From assembly GCA_032118015.1 (NCBI GenBank), contig JAULYE010000184.1, forward strand, positions 1-35,336: a stretch of 35,336 bases of DNA, given 5' to 3'. A model generated the notes under the pieces. The model made no database searches and was not told the DNA's origin. It saw only the letters and a list, made by a program, of their open reading frames with translations. The translations under genes and the position numbers were made by a program. Positions 24,426 to 31,705 of this stretch are shown in pieces (position 1 is the first letter of the stretch; each line of letters opens with the position of its first letter). The DNA comes from Casp-actino8 sp032118015 (GTDB lineage: Bacteria > Actinomycetota > Acidimicrobiia > Acidimicrobiales > Ilumatobacteraceae).

Positions 24426-25325
24426 TCAGCCGAGCGACGCGATGATCTCAGCCATGAGATCACCGGCCTCAGTCGGATTCTGACCGATACGCACTCCAGC
24501 GGCGCGTAGAGCGTCCATCTTTCCCTGAGCCGTTCCCTTACCACCGGAGACGATGGCGCCGGCATGGCCCATCTTTTTCCCTGCTGGAGCAGTCACACCT
24601 GCGATGTAGGCGCTCATCGGCTTGGTCACCGTGGACTTGATGAACTCGGCGGCTTCTTCTTCTGCTGATCCACCGATCTCGCCGATCATGATGATTGCGT
24701 GGGTCTCAGGATCGTTCTGGAATTCGCGCAAACAGTCGATGAAGTTGGTGCCTGGCACCGGATCACCGCCAATGCCGACACACGTACTGACACCGATACC
24801 TCGTTGCTTCAACTCGTACAAAGCTTGATACGTCAACGTTCCCGACCGGCTGACGATGCCCACATTTTTCTTGTCGGGGCTCGGCAGTTCTGCGATCTCA
24901 CCTGCAGTGATGCCGATGTTGCACTTGCCTGGGCTGATGATTCCCGGACAGTTCGGACCCAGAAGACGCGTCTTTGGATACTCGCGCACGAGGGTGTTGT
25001 ACACACGGGCTTCGTCCTGAGCAGGAATTCCTTCAGTGATGCACACGATGAACGCGATACCCGCAGCAGCTGCTTCGAGAATCGCGGACGGTGCAGCCTT
25101 GGGTGGGACAGCGATGAACGAGGCGTTGGCTCCCGTCGCCTTCACAGCTTCTGCCACGGTGTTGAAGACTGGGATTCCCTCGACATCGGTGCCGCCCTTA
25201 CCAGGGGTGACCCCACCGACGACGTCGGTTCCATAGGCCTTGTTGCGCAGACCGTGATACTTGCCTTGTCCACCGGTCAGACCCTGAACGATGACCTTTG
25301 TGTTCTTGTCCACGAAGATTGCCAT
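24426..25325 (-). CDS. sucD: Succinyl-CoA synthetase alpha subunit
   Basis: A 299-residue alpha subunit, which binds CoA and carries the phosphohistidine. MAIFVDKNTKVIVQGLTGGQG opens the CoA-binding fold; LGPNCPGIISPG, SRSGTLTYQA and GGDPVPGTNFIDCL follow, and KKMGHAGAIVSGGKGTA contains the phosphorylated His. The ATG at 25323-25325 starts 4 bases after the sucC stop; a longer frame would overlap sucC. With SucC it converts succinyl-CoA to succinate with NTP formation. Stop at 24426, followed by the convergent terminator. Confidence 0.95.
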   Translation of the reverse strand: MAIFVDKNTKVIVQGLTGGQGKYHGLRNKAYGTDVVGGVTPGKGGTDVEGIPVFNTVAEAVKATGANASFIAVPPKAAPSAILEAAAAGIAFIVCITEGIPAQDEARVYNTLVREYPKTRLLGPNCPGIISPGKCNIGITAGEIAELPSPDKKNVGIVSRSGTLTYQALYELKQRGIGVSTCVGIGGDPVPGTNFIDCLREFQNDPETHAIIMIGEIGGSAEEEAAEFIKSTVTKPMSAYIAGVTAPAGKKMGHAGAIVSGGKGTAQGKMDALRAAGVRIGQNPTEAGDLMAEIIASLG

Positions 25326-25329
25326 GACG

Positions 25330-26481
25330 TCACTTCCCGTTGGCCAGCGCAACAGCGGCGCGTGCGGCTTCCAACATTGTCGGTTTCGAGATCAGTTTCG
25401 ATTCTGGGATTCCAGCCTCGGCAAGGATTCGCCGTCCCTCTTCGGCGTTGGTGCCATCGAGTCGGATGACGATCGGCGCACGCAAGTCGACACGCGACAG
25501 CGCCTCGACCACTCCCTTGGCCACTTCCTCTCCGCGGGTGATACCGCCGAAGATGTTGATGAAGATGGAGTTGACCTTTTGGTCGAAGTTGATCACCTCG
25601 AGAGCTGCGGCCATCACATCTGCATTGGCACCGCCTCCGATGTCGAGGAAGTTGGCAGCGGTTCCACCGACCTGATTGACCACATCGAGTGTGCTCATCG
25701 CCAGACCAGCTCCATTGGCGATGATGCCAACGGTTCCGTCGAGTCCGATGTACTGCAAATCGTGAGTACGGGCCAACTTCTCGCGCTCGTCGAGTTCTTC
25801 GGTCGCCCGGAATTCCTCCCACTCGGGATGACGAAAGGCGGCATTGGCGTCCAAACTCACCTTGGCATCGAGGGCGTGGACCTCGCCAGTCGGCTTCAGG
25901 ATCAGCGGGTTGATCTCCGCGAGATCGCAGTCACCTTCGGTGAAGCAGCGATACAACTTGACGAGAATGTCGGCAACACCTTGTCGGGCGTTGTCGGGGA
26001 TCTTCGCATCTGCGGCCGCTTTGGCTGCTGTCTCGGCCGACAATCCATCGACGGGATCGATGTGCAATTTCACGATGGCATCAGGATCCTTGGCGGCGAC
26101 TTCTTCGATCTCGACTCCACCTTGTGCAGAAAGCATCAGCAGATGCTTTTTGGCGGCGCGATCCAGGCTGAATGAGGCGTAGTACTCCTCCGCGATGTCG
26201 CTTGCATGTTCGACCCAGACTCGGCGAACCAGGTGTCCCTTGATATCCATCCCCAGGATGTTCCCGGCATGGGTGCGAACTTCGTCGGCGTTTGCTGCGA
26301 GTTTGATACCGCCCGCCTTGCCGCGACCTCCGACTTGGACTTGGGCCTTGACGACCACGGGATATCCGGCTGACTCCGCAACGCGCACGGCCTCATCCAC
26401 GGTGTCGGCGGGTCCACCAGGACTCACGGGGATGTCATAACGGGCGAAGTACTGCTTGCCCTGGTACTCGAACAGATCCAT
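25330..26481 (-). CDS. sucC: Succinyl-CoA synthetase beta subunit (ADP-forming type)
   Basis: A 383-residue beta subunit with an N-terminal ATP-grasp fold: MDLFEYQGKQYFARYDIPV, VVKAQVQVGGRGKAGG for nucleotide binding, EINPLI for the metal site, and the C-terminal ligase domain with GIIANGAGLAMSTLD, GGTAANFLDIGGGA and INIFGGITR. It provides nucleotide and succinate binding and pairs with SucD. It starts one base after the stop of the cobalamin-binding gene upstream and ends 4 bases before sucD, so all three form one operon. Confidence 0.95.
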   Translation of the reverse strand: MDLFEYQGKQYFARYDIPVSPGGPADTVDEAVRVAESAGYPVVVKAQVQVGGRGKAGGIKLAANADEVRTHAGNILGMDIKGHLVRRVWVEHASDIAEEYYASFSLDRAAKKHLLMLSAQGGVEIEEVAAKDPDAIVKLHIDPVDGLSAETAAKAAADAKIPDNARQGVADILVKLYRCFTEGDCDLAEINPLILKPTGEVHALDAKVSLDANAAFRHPEWEEFRATEELDEREKLARTHDLQYIGLDGTVGIIANGAGLAMSTLDVVNQVGGTAANFLDIGGGANADVMAAALEVINFDQKVNSIFINIFGGITRGEEVAKGVVEALSRVDLRAPIVIRLDGTNAEEGRRILAEAGIPESKLISKPTMLEAARAAVALANGK

Positions 26482-26482
26482 T

Positions 26483-26890
26483 TCAGGATTCCTCTCTTGC
26501 GTCCAATGCTTCTTCCAACCATTGTGCGATCGCCTTCAGCGACGAACCCGGTCCGAAAATTTCGCTTACGCCCTGTTCACGGAGCGAACGCGCATCGGCA
26601 TCCGGGATCACTCCGCCGCCGAAGACCAACGTGTCCCCAAGATCGCGTTGACGCAGTTCTTCCATCACCCGCGGGAAAAGAGTCAGATGCGCACCTGACA
26701 GCAGCGACAGCCCCACTGCGTCGACGTCTTCTTGCAGAGCTGTCTCGGCGATTTGCTCGGGTGTTTGATGCAGACCGGTGTAAATGACTTCGAAACCGTG
26801 GTCACGCAATGCCCGTGTGATGGTCTTCGCGCCACGATCATGGCCGTCCAAACCCGGCTTGGCTACGACTACTCGATAGGGCCGCTTCAC
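26483..26890 (-). CDS. Stand-alone cobalamin-binding subunit of methylmalonyl-CoA mutase type
   Basis: A 135-residue B12-binding domain. MKRPYRVVVAKPGLDGHDRGAK carries the DxHxxG motif (15-20) whose His replaces dimethylbenzimidazole as cobalt ligand. GLSLLSGAH and LVFGGGVIP are the other two nucleotide-tail contacts. The length and ending (IFGPGSSLKAIAQWL) match the separate C-terminal domain of acyl-CoA mutases such as methylmalonyl-CoA mutase, while the catalytic barrel subunit is not in the window. It is the first gene of an operon with sucC and sucD, so its product succinyl-CoA would be handled by its neighbours. Isobutyryl- or ethylmalonyl-CoA mutase small subunits are alternatives. Confidence 0.88.
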   Translation of the reverse strand: MKRPYRVVVAKPGLDGHDRGAKTITRALRDHGFEVIYTGLHQTPEQIAETALQEDVDAVGLSLLSGAHLTLFPRVMEELRQRDLGDTLVFGGGVIPDADARSLREQGVSEIFGPGSSLKAIAQWLEEALDAREES

Positions 26891-26981
26891 AAGTGAATGA
26901 CCCTACGCCGTGAACGGTCCGTTGCGCACATTCGAATCGCGCGACAGAGTCCTTCTCGGTCCGGTCAGGCAGAATCGGCTT

Positions 26982-27494
26982 GTGCGTTTCCCAGAATTCC
27001 GTTCTCCTCTAGCCAGGGCAGTCACCCCCGTGGTGGCCGGACTCGTCTTCTTCGGAGCTCTCGGGCTCGTCATGTGGGGTGTGGCTGCCGTGATGTCGGG
27101 AGAACAGGCCCAGACCACGACTCTGACCCCTGACCGCTTGAAGGTTGGCAATGTTCAACGGTGGTCGGAATCGATCAACGCGGATGGTCCCGTCCTGTTT
27201 CCGGGCCTCGGAACGACAACGGGAACCCGCACGATCGTTCTCGATCACGAAGGGGACAATCCTGAGCGCGGTTGGATCATCCGCTACGCCTTCCCTGCGG
27301 ATCGAGACGAAACATGTGCCATCGAACAGATTCAGGGCACCGACACATTCACCGATTGTGACGGTCGCACCATTGGTGTATCGGATCTTGCCCTACCGAC
27401 CGGAGGCGAGTTTCCGATCATCGAGGACAGGACGATGCTCTACATCGACCTCGGCGACCGACTTCTCGATGCCGTCACGACAGTCGCTCCGTGA
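26982..27494 (+). CDS. Single-pass exported-domain protein, possibly degenerate Rieske-like
   Basis: A 170-residue protein starting at GTG 26982 (VRFPEFRSPLARAV). It has one membrane helix (about 17-38, VVAGLVFFGALGLVMWGVAAV) and an outside domain (about 55-170). The outer domain is beta-rich (GTRTIVLDHEG, GWIIRYAFPADRD) with two cysteines about 16 residues apart (TCAIEQI and TDCDGRTIGV), a spacing that recalls the Rieske C-x-H...C-x-x-H loops without the His ligands. This resemblance is my inference and weak. A GTG at 26910 is in frame but adds an unlikely N-terminus. It is divergent from the cobalamin-binding gene. Confidence 0.65.
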   Translation: MRFPEFRSPLARAVTPVVAGLVFFGALGLVMWGVAAVMSGEQAQTTTLTPDRLKVGNVQRWSESINADGPVLFPGLGTTTGTRTIVLDHEGDNPERGWIIRYAFPADRDETCAIEQIQGTDTFTDCDGRTIGVSDLALPTGGEFPIIEDRTMLYIDLGDRLLDAVTTVAP

Positions 27495-27519
27495 CGACAT
27501 TCGCCCCGTGACGACATTC
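27489..27519 (+). repeat. 14-bp direct repeat across the stop codon
   Basis: CCGTGACGACATTC occurs at 27489-27502 and again at 27506-27519, three bases apart. The first copy includes the TGA of the anchored-domain gene. Probably a small local duplication; it does not look like a terminator. Confidence 0.6.
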
Positions 27520-27574
27520 ATTTTGGGGACTGGGACACCGAGAATCGAGAAGTCGAGAAACAGATCGGCGTCAC

Positions 27575-28375
27575 TCACGACTTGAGTCGTGGGAACCACT
27601 CACCGCTCAAGGGTCGACCAGCGATCCGGTCGCCACCGATGTCGAGCGTCGAGAAGTCCGGCGATGTCGTCCATGCACGCGGGGCGTACACCATGTCGTC
27701 ACCGAGCAAGCGCAGACTGAACACCCGACGTCGTTGTCCGCCGGCCACTCCAGGCGCCCCATGCACGGTGAGCATGTGGAACGCCACGGCATCTCCGGGC
27801 TCGAGCGCCCACTGGCGTCGACGCGTCGGATCGCGCTGCAACTCGGCATCGATGTCCCCCATGTCCGTGAGCGAACCCTCCGGGAACCACTTGGCCTGAT
27901 GGTCGAGAAAAGACCTCGGCATCAGCCATGGTCCGAGATGCGTTCCTGCCACCATTTCGAGGGACGACTCGATCGGCACCGGGTCGACCGGAATCCAGAA
28001 ACTGACGTTTTGTCGTCCTTCGACGTCGTAGTACGGCTGATCCTGATGCCACGGTGTTCGTTGCCGCGTACGCGGCTCCTTGACGAGTACATGGTCGTGA
28101 TACATCGTCACCGATGACGAACTCATCAATTCTCCGGCGATCCGAGCCAGTTGCGTCGACATGACGAAGTCGGTGAAGTGCGAGATGTCGCGCCAACGGC
28201 AGAAGTCCTCGAGGAAATACCCCGGATCATCGGGGGCGCTGGCCACTTTGGCTCCAGAACTCGGTGCGACAACGACGGCATCGATACCCGCACGAACGGC
28301 ATCGACCTCGTCTGGCGACAGGACTCCCCGCAGCACGACGGCACCGTCTCGCTGATACTCCTCGGCAATCGACAT
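27575..28375 (-). CDS. Phytanoyl-CoA dioxygenase (PhyH) family protein
   Basis: A 266-residue Fe(II)/2-oxoglutarate-dependent oxygenase. The N-terminus YQRDGAVVLRGVLSPDEVDAV is typical. Metal ligands are His110 and Asp112 in TPWHQDQPYYD and His205 in VHGAPG; the downstream Arg (RRRVFSLRLLGDD, about 215-227) would hold 2-oxoglutarate. Substrate is unknown; bacterial PhyH proteins hydroxylate many small molecules. The last codons contain a 7-base inverted repeat (27576-27591). It is convergent with the anchored-domain gene and divergent from the NUDIX gene. Confidence 0.85.
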   Translation of the reverse strand: MSIAEEYQRDGAVVLRGVLSPDEVDAVRAGIDAVVVAPSSGAKVASAPDDPGYFLEDFCRWRDISHFTDFVMSTQLARIAGELMSSSSVTMYHDHVLVKEPRTRQRTPWHQDQPYYDVEGRQNVSFWIPVDPVPIESSLEMVAGTHLGPWLMPRSFLDHQAKWFPEGSLTDMGDIDAELQRDPTRRRQWALEPGDAVAFHMLTVHGAPGVAGGQRRRVFSLRLLGDDMVYAPRAWTTSPDFSTLDIGGDRIAGRPLSGEWFPRLKS

Positions 28376-28472
28376 CGATCACATTGTGCTCTTTGCTGAC
28401 ACGAATCCACACAGGTCGACACGGTTGTGTTCATTCGTGCACGAGCCGAAGCATTGCGAGTCAGAATGCCCT

Positions 28473-29030
28473 ATGCCGTACACGCCGATCATGAGCACCC
28501 TGGCGTACGTCCTCGATCCCGAACAGAACCTGGTTCTCTTGGTGCACCGCAACCAACGACCCGATGACCAACATCTCGGCAAATGGAACGGGCTCGGCGG
28601 CAAGCTCGAAAACTCCGACAATCTTGCCAGCGGCATCCGCCGTGAAATCGAAGAGGAAGCTGGCATCCGCGTCACCGACATGCGACTGCGAGGCACGGTG
28701 TCCTGGCCGGGCTTTGGGACCAATGGCGAGGATTGGTTCAGTCCGATCTTTCTCGTGACAGAGTTCGTGCCTCTTGTGAGCCGAACTGCAATCGTCTCGG
28801 ACCAGGTTTGGGCCTCGAATCACGAAGGTGATCTCCATTGGATTCCCCTAGCTCGACTCCTTGGGGCATGTCACGAGGACCCGACGGAGCGCGCGCAGGC
28901 CGACCTCGAATTGTGGGAGGGCGACCGTTCGTTCGTACCTCTTGTCTTCGACAACGATCCGCGAATTTTCCACGGCGTGATGCCGTACGAGCATGGACGT
29001 CCAGTCAGTTGGACCGTCGAAAGATGGTGA
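28473..29030 (+). CDS. NUDIX hydrolase (MutT-like)
   Basis: A 185-residue pyrophosphohydrolase. The NUDIX box reads GKLENSDNLASGIRREIEEE then AGI; the metal-binding REIEEE core is intact and the first Glu of the consensus is replaced by Asp. The WNGLGGKLE lead-in is typical of the 8-oxo-dGTP diphosphatase-like group, and DLHWIPLARL after the core is the usual late strand. Start ATG at 28473 is preferred; ATG at 28491 (MSTLAYVLD) is also good, and neither has a strong ribosome site. Likely nucleotide-pool cleaning, but the substrate is open. Confidence 0.85.
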   Translation: MPYTPIMSTLAYVLDPEQNLVLLVHRNQRPDDQHLGKWNGLGGKLENSDNLASGIRREIEEEAGIRVTDMRLRGTVSWPGFGTNGEDWFSPIFLVTEFVPLVSRTAIVSDQVWASNHEGDLHWIPLARLLGACHEDPTERAQADLELWEGDRSFVPLVFDNDPRIFHGVMPYEHGRPVSWTVERW

Positions 29031-29036
29031 ATGGAT

Positions 29037-29450
29037 TCAGCCTAGAGAGGACTTCTTCGAGCCCTTTCCTTGAGTTGAAATTCCGTTCGTGTTCACGTCG
29101 TTCAAATTCCCATCGTTCAAACCCAAATAGCGCACCCAAATCGCGTATTGACCGTTGGGACCATCGGGGCTCGCGCCCCACCGCGCATCCCATCTTTCTC
29201 CCGGAAGCACACCACGTACCCGCACGTTGTCATCTGTTCTCCGGTGAGCCGATCGCAGATCGCTGGCAATTTGCGATGCCGTCTTTTCCGTGTATAAACG
29301 GTGCACCCGCACCCACGAATCGTGACGGCGGGCAGCTTCCAAAGCCTTGACCCAAAAAGAACGACGTGACCACCCATTGACTTCGGGCGGGTCCTCAACC
29401 GTCACGGGATACTCCGAACCCATTTGGATGACATGCTGATCCGCCGACAT
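29037..29450 (-). CDS. Unrecognised 137-residue protein in an AT-richer patch
   Basis: It starts MSADQHVIQMGSEYPVTVED with GAGG 4-5 bases before the ATG at 29448-29450; a longer frame reaches 29546 without a ribosome site. The middle has a helix (RRSFWVKALEAARRHDSWVRV), then TEKTASQIASDLRSAHRR, and the end holds VRGVLPGERWDARWG and GQYAIWVRYLGLN. The pattern of a VRV strand, a Thr/Ala-rich helix and a WVRYLG strand recalls small actinobacterial proteins I have seen without a named function. The tail (NDGNLNDVNTNG) is Asn-rich, unlike its neighbours. It ends 6 bases from the convergent NUDIX stop. It may be of recent arrival. Confidence 0.6.
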   Translation of the reverse strand: MSADQHVIQMGSEYPVTVEDPPEVNGWSRRSFWVKALEAARRHDSWVRVHRLYTEKTASQIASDLRSAHRRTDDNVRVRGVLPGERWDARWGASPDGPNGQYAIWVRYLGLNDGNLNDVNTNGISTQGKGSKKSSLG

Positions 29451-29725
29451 AAAACCTCGATTGGTTGCTGTGATCACGTCTTGAATTGCACTTTGGCTGT
29501 GCCGCCTCAGTGTTGCCCAAGGATGAATGAGAGATGGGGAATTCACTGAAATAGATTCAAAATCGTCTAGTAGGCGTAGTCGCTATTAGTTTGCTCTGAG
29601 CGAGTAGTTTTCTACCGGCTGTTCCTTGGCGGTCGCATGGATGCGTGACAAATACACCCTTTTGCTAGACGTTTATTGGTCGTCCTGAAGGTAACGACTA
29701 CTCGACAATCATGTCGCTACGACCC
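29451..29725. other. AT-richer gap without a recognised gene
   Basis: About 275 bases between the unrecognised ORF and pafBC, with visibly lower GC (near 47% over 29500-29700). It has an imperfect inverted pair about 110 bases apart (GTAGTCGCT near 29575 and AACGACTAC near 29693). No tRNA, no integrase and no ribosome-site-plus-ORF was seen. It must hold the promoter of the 137-residue ORF and the end of the pafBC transcript. Confidence 0.5.
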
Positions 29726-31705
29726 TCAGCGATAGCGCTGCGCGATGGCCTCTGCGTACGCCGCCACACGCGGTTGCAGCTCTGCGGGTTCGATCACTCT
29801 CGACGGTGCTCCACAGCGCAACAGCAGTCGCGACAACCAGACATCACTGGCAATCGACAGCCACATCGTGATCGAACCATCGTCTTCGATTCGATGGGCT
29901 CGCGCATGGACACGATCGAGTACCCACTCGTTGTCCGGCGCTATCGATACCACTGCGTCGACGACATGGCCCCGGAATTTCCATCCGGAGAACGACACGT
30001 CACGCGGTTCGAAGTGAGTATCCGTCGGTTCGATATCGATGATCTGGTCGACGCGAAAGGTCCACTCGCGCTCACCAGCTGAAACATCGTCCGCGATCAA
30101 GTAGGACTCACCTCGTTCGATGAACACGCGCAACGGATCGATCAGTCGCTCCGTGATTCGACCAGAAACGTCGACGTAGATCATCTTCGCTCGACGTGAC
30201 TCCTCCACCATCGTTTGGACATCTGCAAGGAACGGCGCCGATTCGAGCCGTACCTGAACTGGGAGACCACCGGTGACAGCCTCGAGCTTGTCGCGCAACG
30301 TGTCGACTGCTTCGTTGTGTTCACCCAAGTCACTCGTCACGGCCTCGAGTCCGGCCAAAGCGACAGCCGTCGCCGCGGCCTGTCGAGGTGTCAGCCGCAC
30401 GGGTCGGGGCATGAGATGCTTCGTGTGCCGAGCGCCGCCCGATAACGAATCGTGCGGTGAATGAACGATGACCATCGAGTCCGCGACCGAGAAGTCGAAC
30501 AGGGCGTCATGTGTGTACGGAGGCACCCCACACATCGATGCGAACTCGAGATCGCGCATCAACTGATGTGGAGCCACACCGAGCATTGTCGCCAAAGTCT
30601 CGACGGGGATCGACCCGCTGAGGCGCAACCACGGAAGAATCGCCAGTAGCCGTTGGAGACGCTCTCCGATTGGTCTCGGACCGGGCCGCTGACCCTTTGG
30701 GTCTGGGGGTTCGAGGTTCACGAGAGTCCCGTCGCTGTCGACTCCTGGCGCGTCACGTACTGCTTCGATCCAGCGGATCACGTCATCGCGCAGCCATCGT
30801 GGTTCCTCCACGGTGGCATGGGGGCCAAAGCCCATCAGCCATCCGCGAAACCTCGCCGGGTCGTCCACGTCGACTGTGACGCGCAGTCCACCGGACTCAC
30901 CCGGCGACGACTCGATGGGCTCCGTCTCTTTGACACGCCAGTCCCACCACGGCAGGCGGGCCCCATCGGGATCGAGAACGACCGTGGCCTCGATCGGCTC
31001 TCCACGTGCGGCGTGCACCAATTCCCGAAGTTCGCTCGAATCGAAATCGCGTCGCTCGATGTCCGACTGGCGGTCGACCGAGATCACATCCGTGCCGAGG
31101 CGCGAACAGCGGTAGGCCACCATCTGAGAACTCGTCTCATCGACGGCGATCAGATACCACGTGCCTTTGTCGAACAGCAAACGAAGTGGATCGACTGTGA
31201 GCGCACGGCCTTCGAGTGTGATTTCGATGATCAGATGGCGCTGCACAGCGTCCGCGAGCTGTACGACAATACGCGGCATGTCGACATGGAAATCGAAACC
31301 CGTCCGACGAGGAAAGAAGCCCTCGAACTTCATCAGCGCCTCGGATGCCTCCGGAACCGAGTGGTGAATCGATGCCAGAGCAAGACTGAGAACCGCCATT
31401 TCGTCCACGGTGAGATCGATTTCGGGTACCCACATGTCTTCTTGGGCGATCCAGTACAGGGTTTGGCCTGCCTCGTTGCCGTGGGCGAAGACCTGGCGAA
31501 CCGGGATTCCGAGGTCGCGCACGATCGTGTTCTTGTCACTTGCGAACAGCTGCCGTTGCGCATCTTCGGCTTCGGGATAGGGAGTCATTCCTCTCCCCAT
31601 CTCCTGGACTATCTGCTCACGTGTCATCGGGGCCGTCGCCCGTTGAAGAAGCGTGATGAGGTTCAGGACACGTTCGAGTGGATCCACTCGCCTTTTCGTG
31701 CTCAC
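29726..31705 (-). CDS. pafBC: PafB-PafC fusion, WYL-domain transcription regulator
   Basis: A 659-residue protein with two consecutive copies of the HTH-WYL-WCX plan. Half one: HTH (about 8-85, with LITLLQRATAPMTREQIV), WYL domain (about 145-210, WYL at 183-185) and WCX (about 235-320). Half two: HTH (about 347-410, LQRLLAILPWLRLSGSIP), WYL-like domain (about 492-560, where the W is Ser: ESYL) and WCX (about 570-650). PafBC is the LexA-independent activator of DNA-damage genes in actinobacteria; PafB and PafC are usually separate proteins, though natural fusions are known. The start ATG overlaps the stop of the upstream 501-residue gene by 4 bases. No proteasome gene is nearby. Confidence 0.88.
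   Translation of the reverse strand: MSTKRRVDPLERVLNLITLLQRATAPMTREQIVQEMGRGMTPYPEAEDAQRQLFASDKNTIVRDLGIPVRQVFAHGNEAGQTLYWIAQEDMWVPEIDLTVDEMAVLSLALASIHHSVPEASEALMKFEGFFPRRTGFDFHVDMPRIVVQLADAVQRHLIIEITLEGRALTVDPLRLLFDKGTWYLIAVDETSSQMVAYRCSRLGTDVISVDRQSDIERRDFDSSELRELVHAARGEPIEATVVLDPDGARLPWWDWRVKETEPIESSPGESGGLRVTVDVDDPARFRGWLMGFGPHATVEEPRWLRDDVIRWIEAVRDAPGVDSDGTLVNLEPPDPKGQRPGPRPIGERLQRLLAILPWLRLSGSIPVETLATMLGVAPHQLMRDLEFASMCGVPPYTHDALFDFSVADSMVIVHSPHDSLSGGARHTKHLMPRPVRLTPRQAAATAVALAGLEAVTSDLGEHNEAVDTLRDKLEAVTGGLPVQVRLESAPFLADVQTMVEESRRAKMIYVDVSGRITERLIDPLRVFIERGESYLIADDVSAGEREWTFRVDQIIDIEPTDTHFEPRDVSFSGWKFRGHVVDAVVSIAPDNEWVLDRVHARAHRIEDDGSITMWLSIASDVWLSRLLLRCGAPSRVIEPAELQPRVAAYAEAIAQRYR

Noticed and set aside
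27576..27591. Terminator at the end of the PhyH gene
   Set aside because: The 7-base inverted repeat is inside the last codons, has a very small loop and lacks a T run.
28473..29030. Inactive NUDIX enzyme because of Asp for Glu in the box
   Set aside because: The metal-binding REIEEE core is intact and the replaced residue is a conservative change.
29572..29702. Attachment site or transposon ends in the AT-richer gap
   Set aside because: The inverted pair is short and imperfect, with no transposase, integrase or target duplication.
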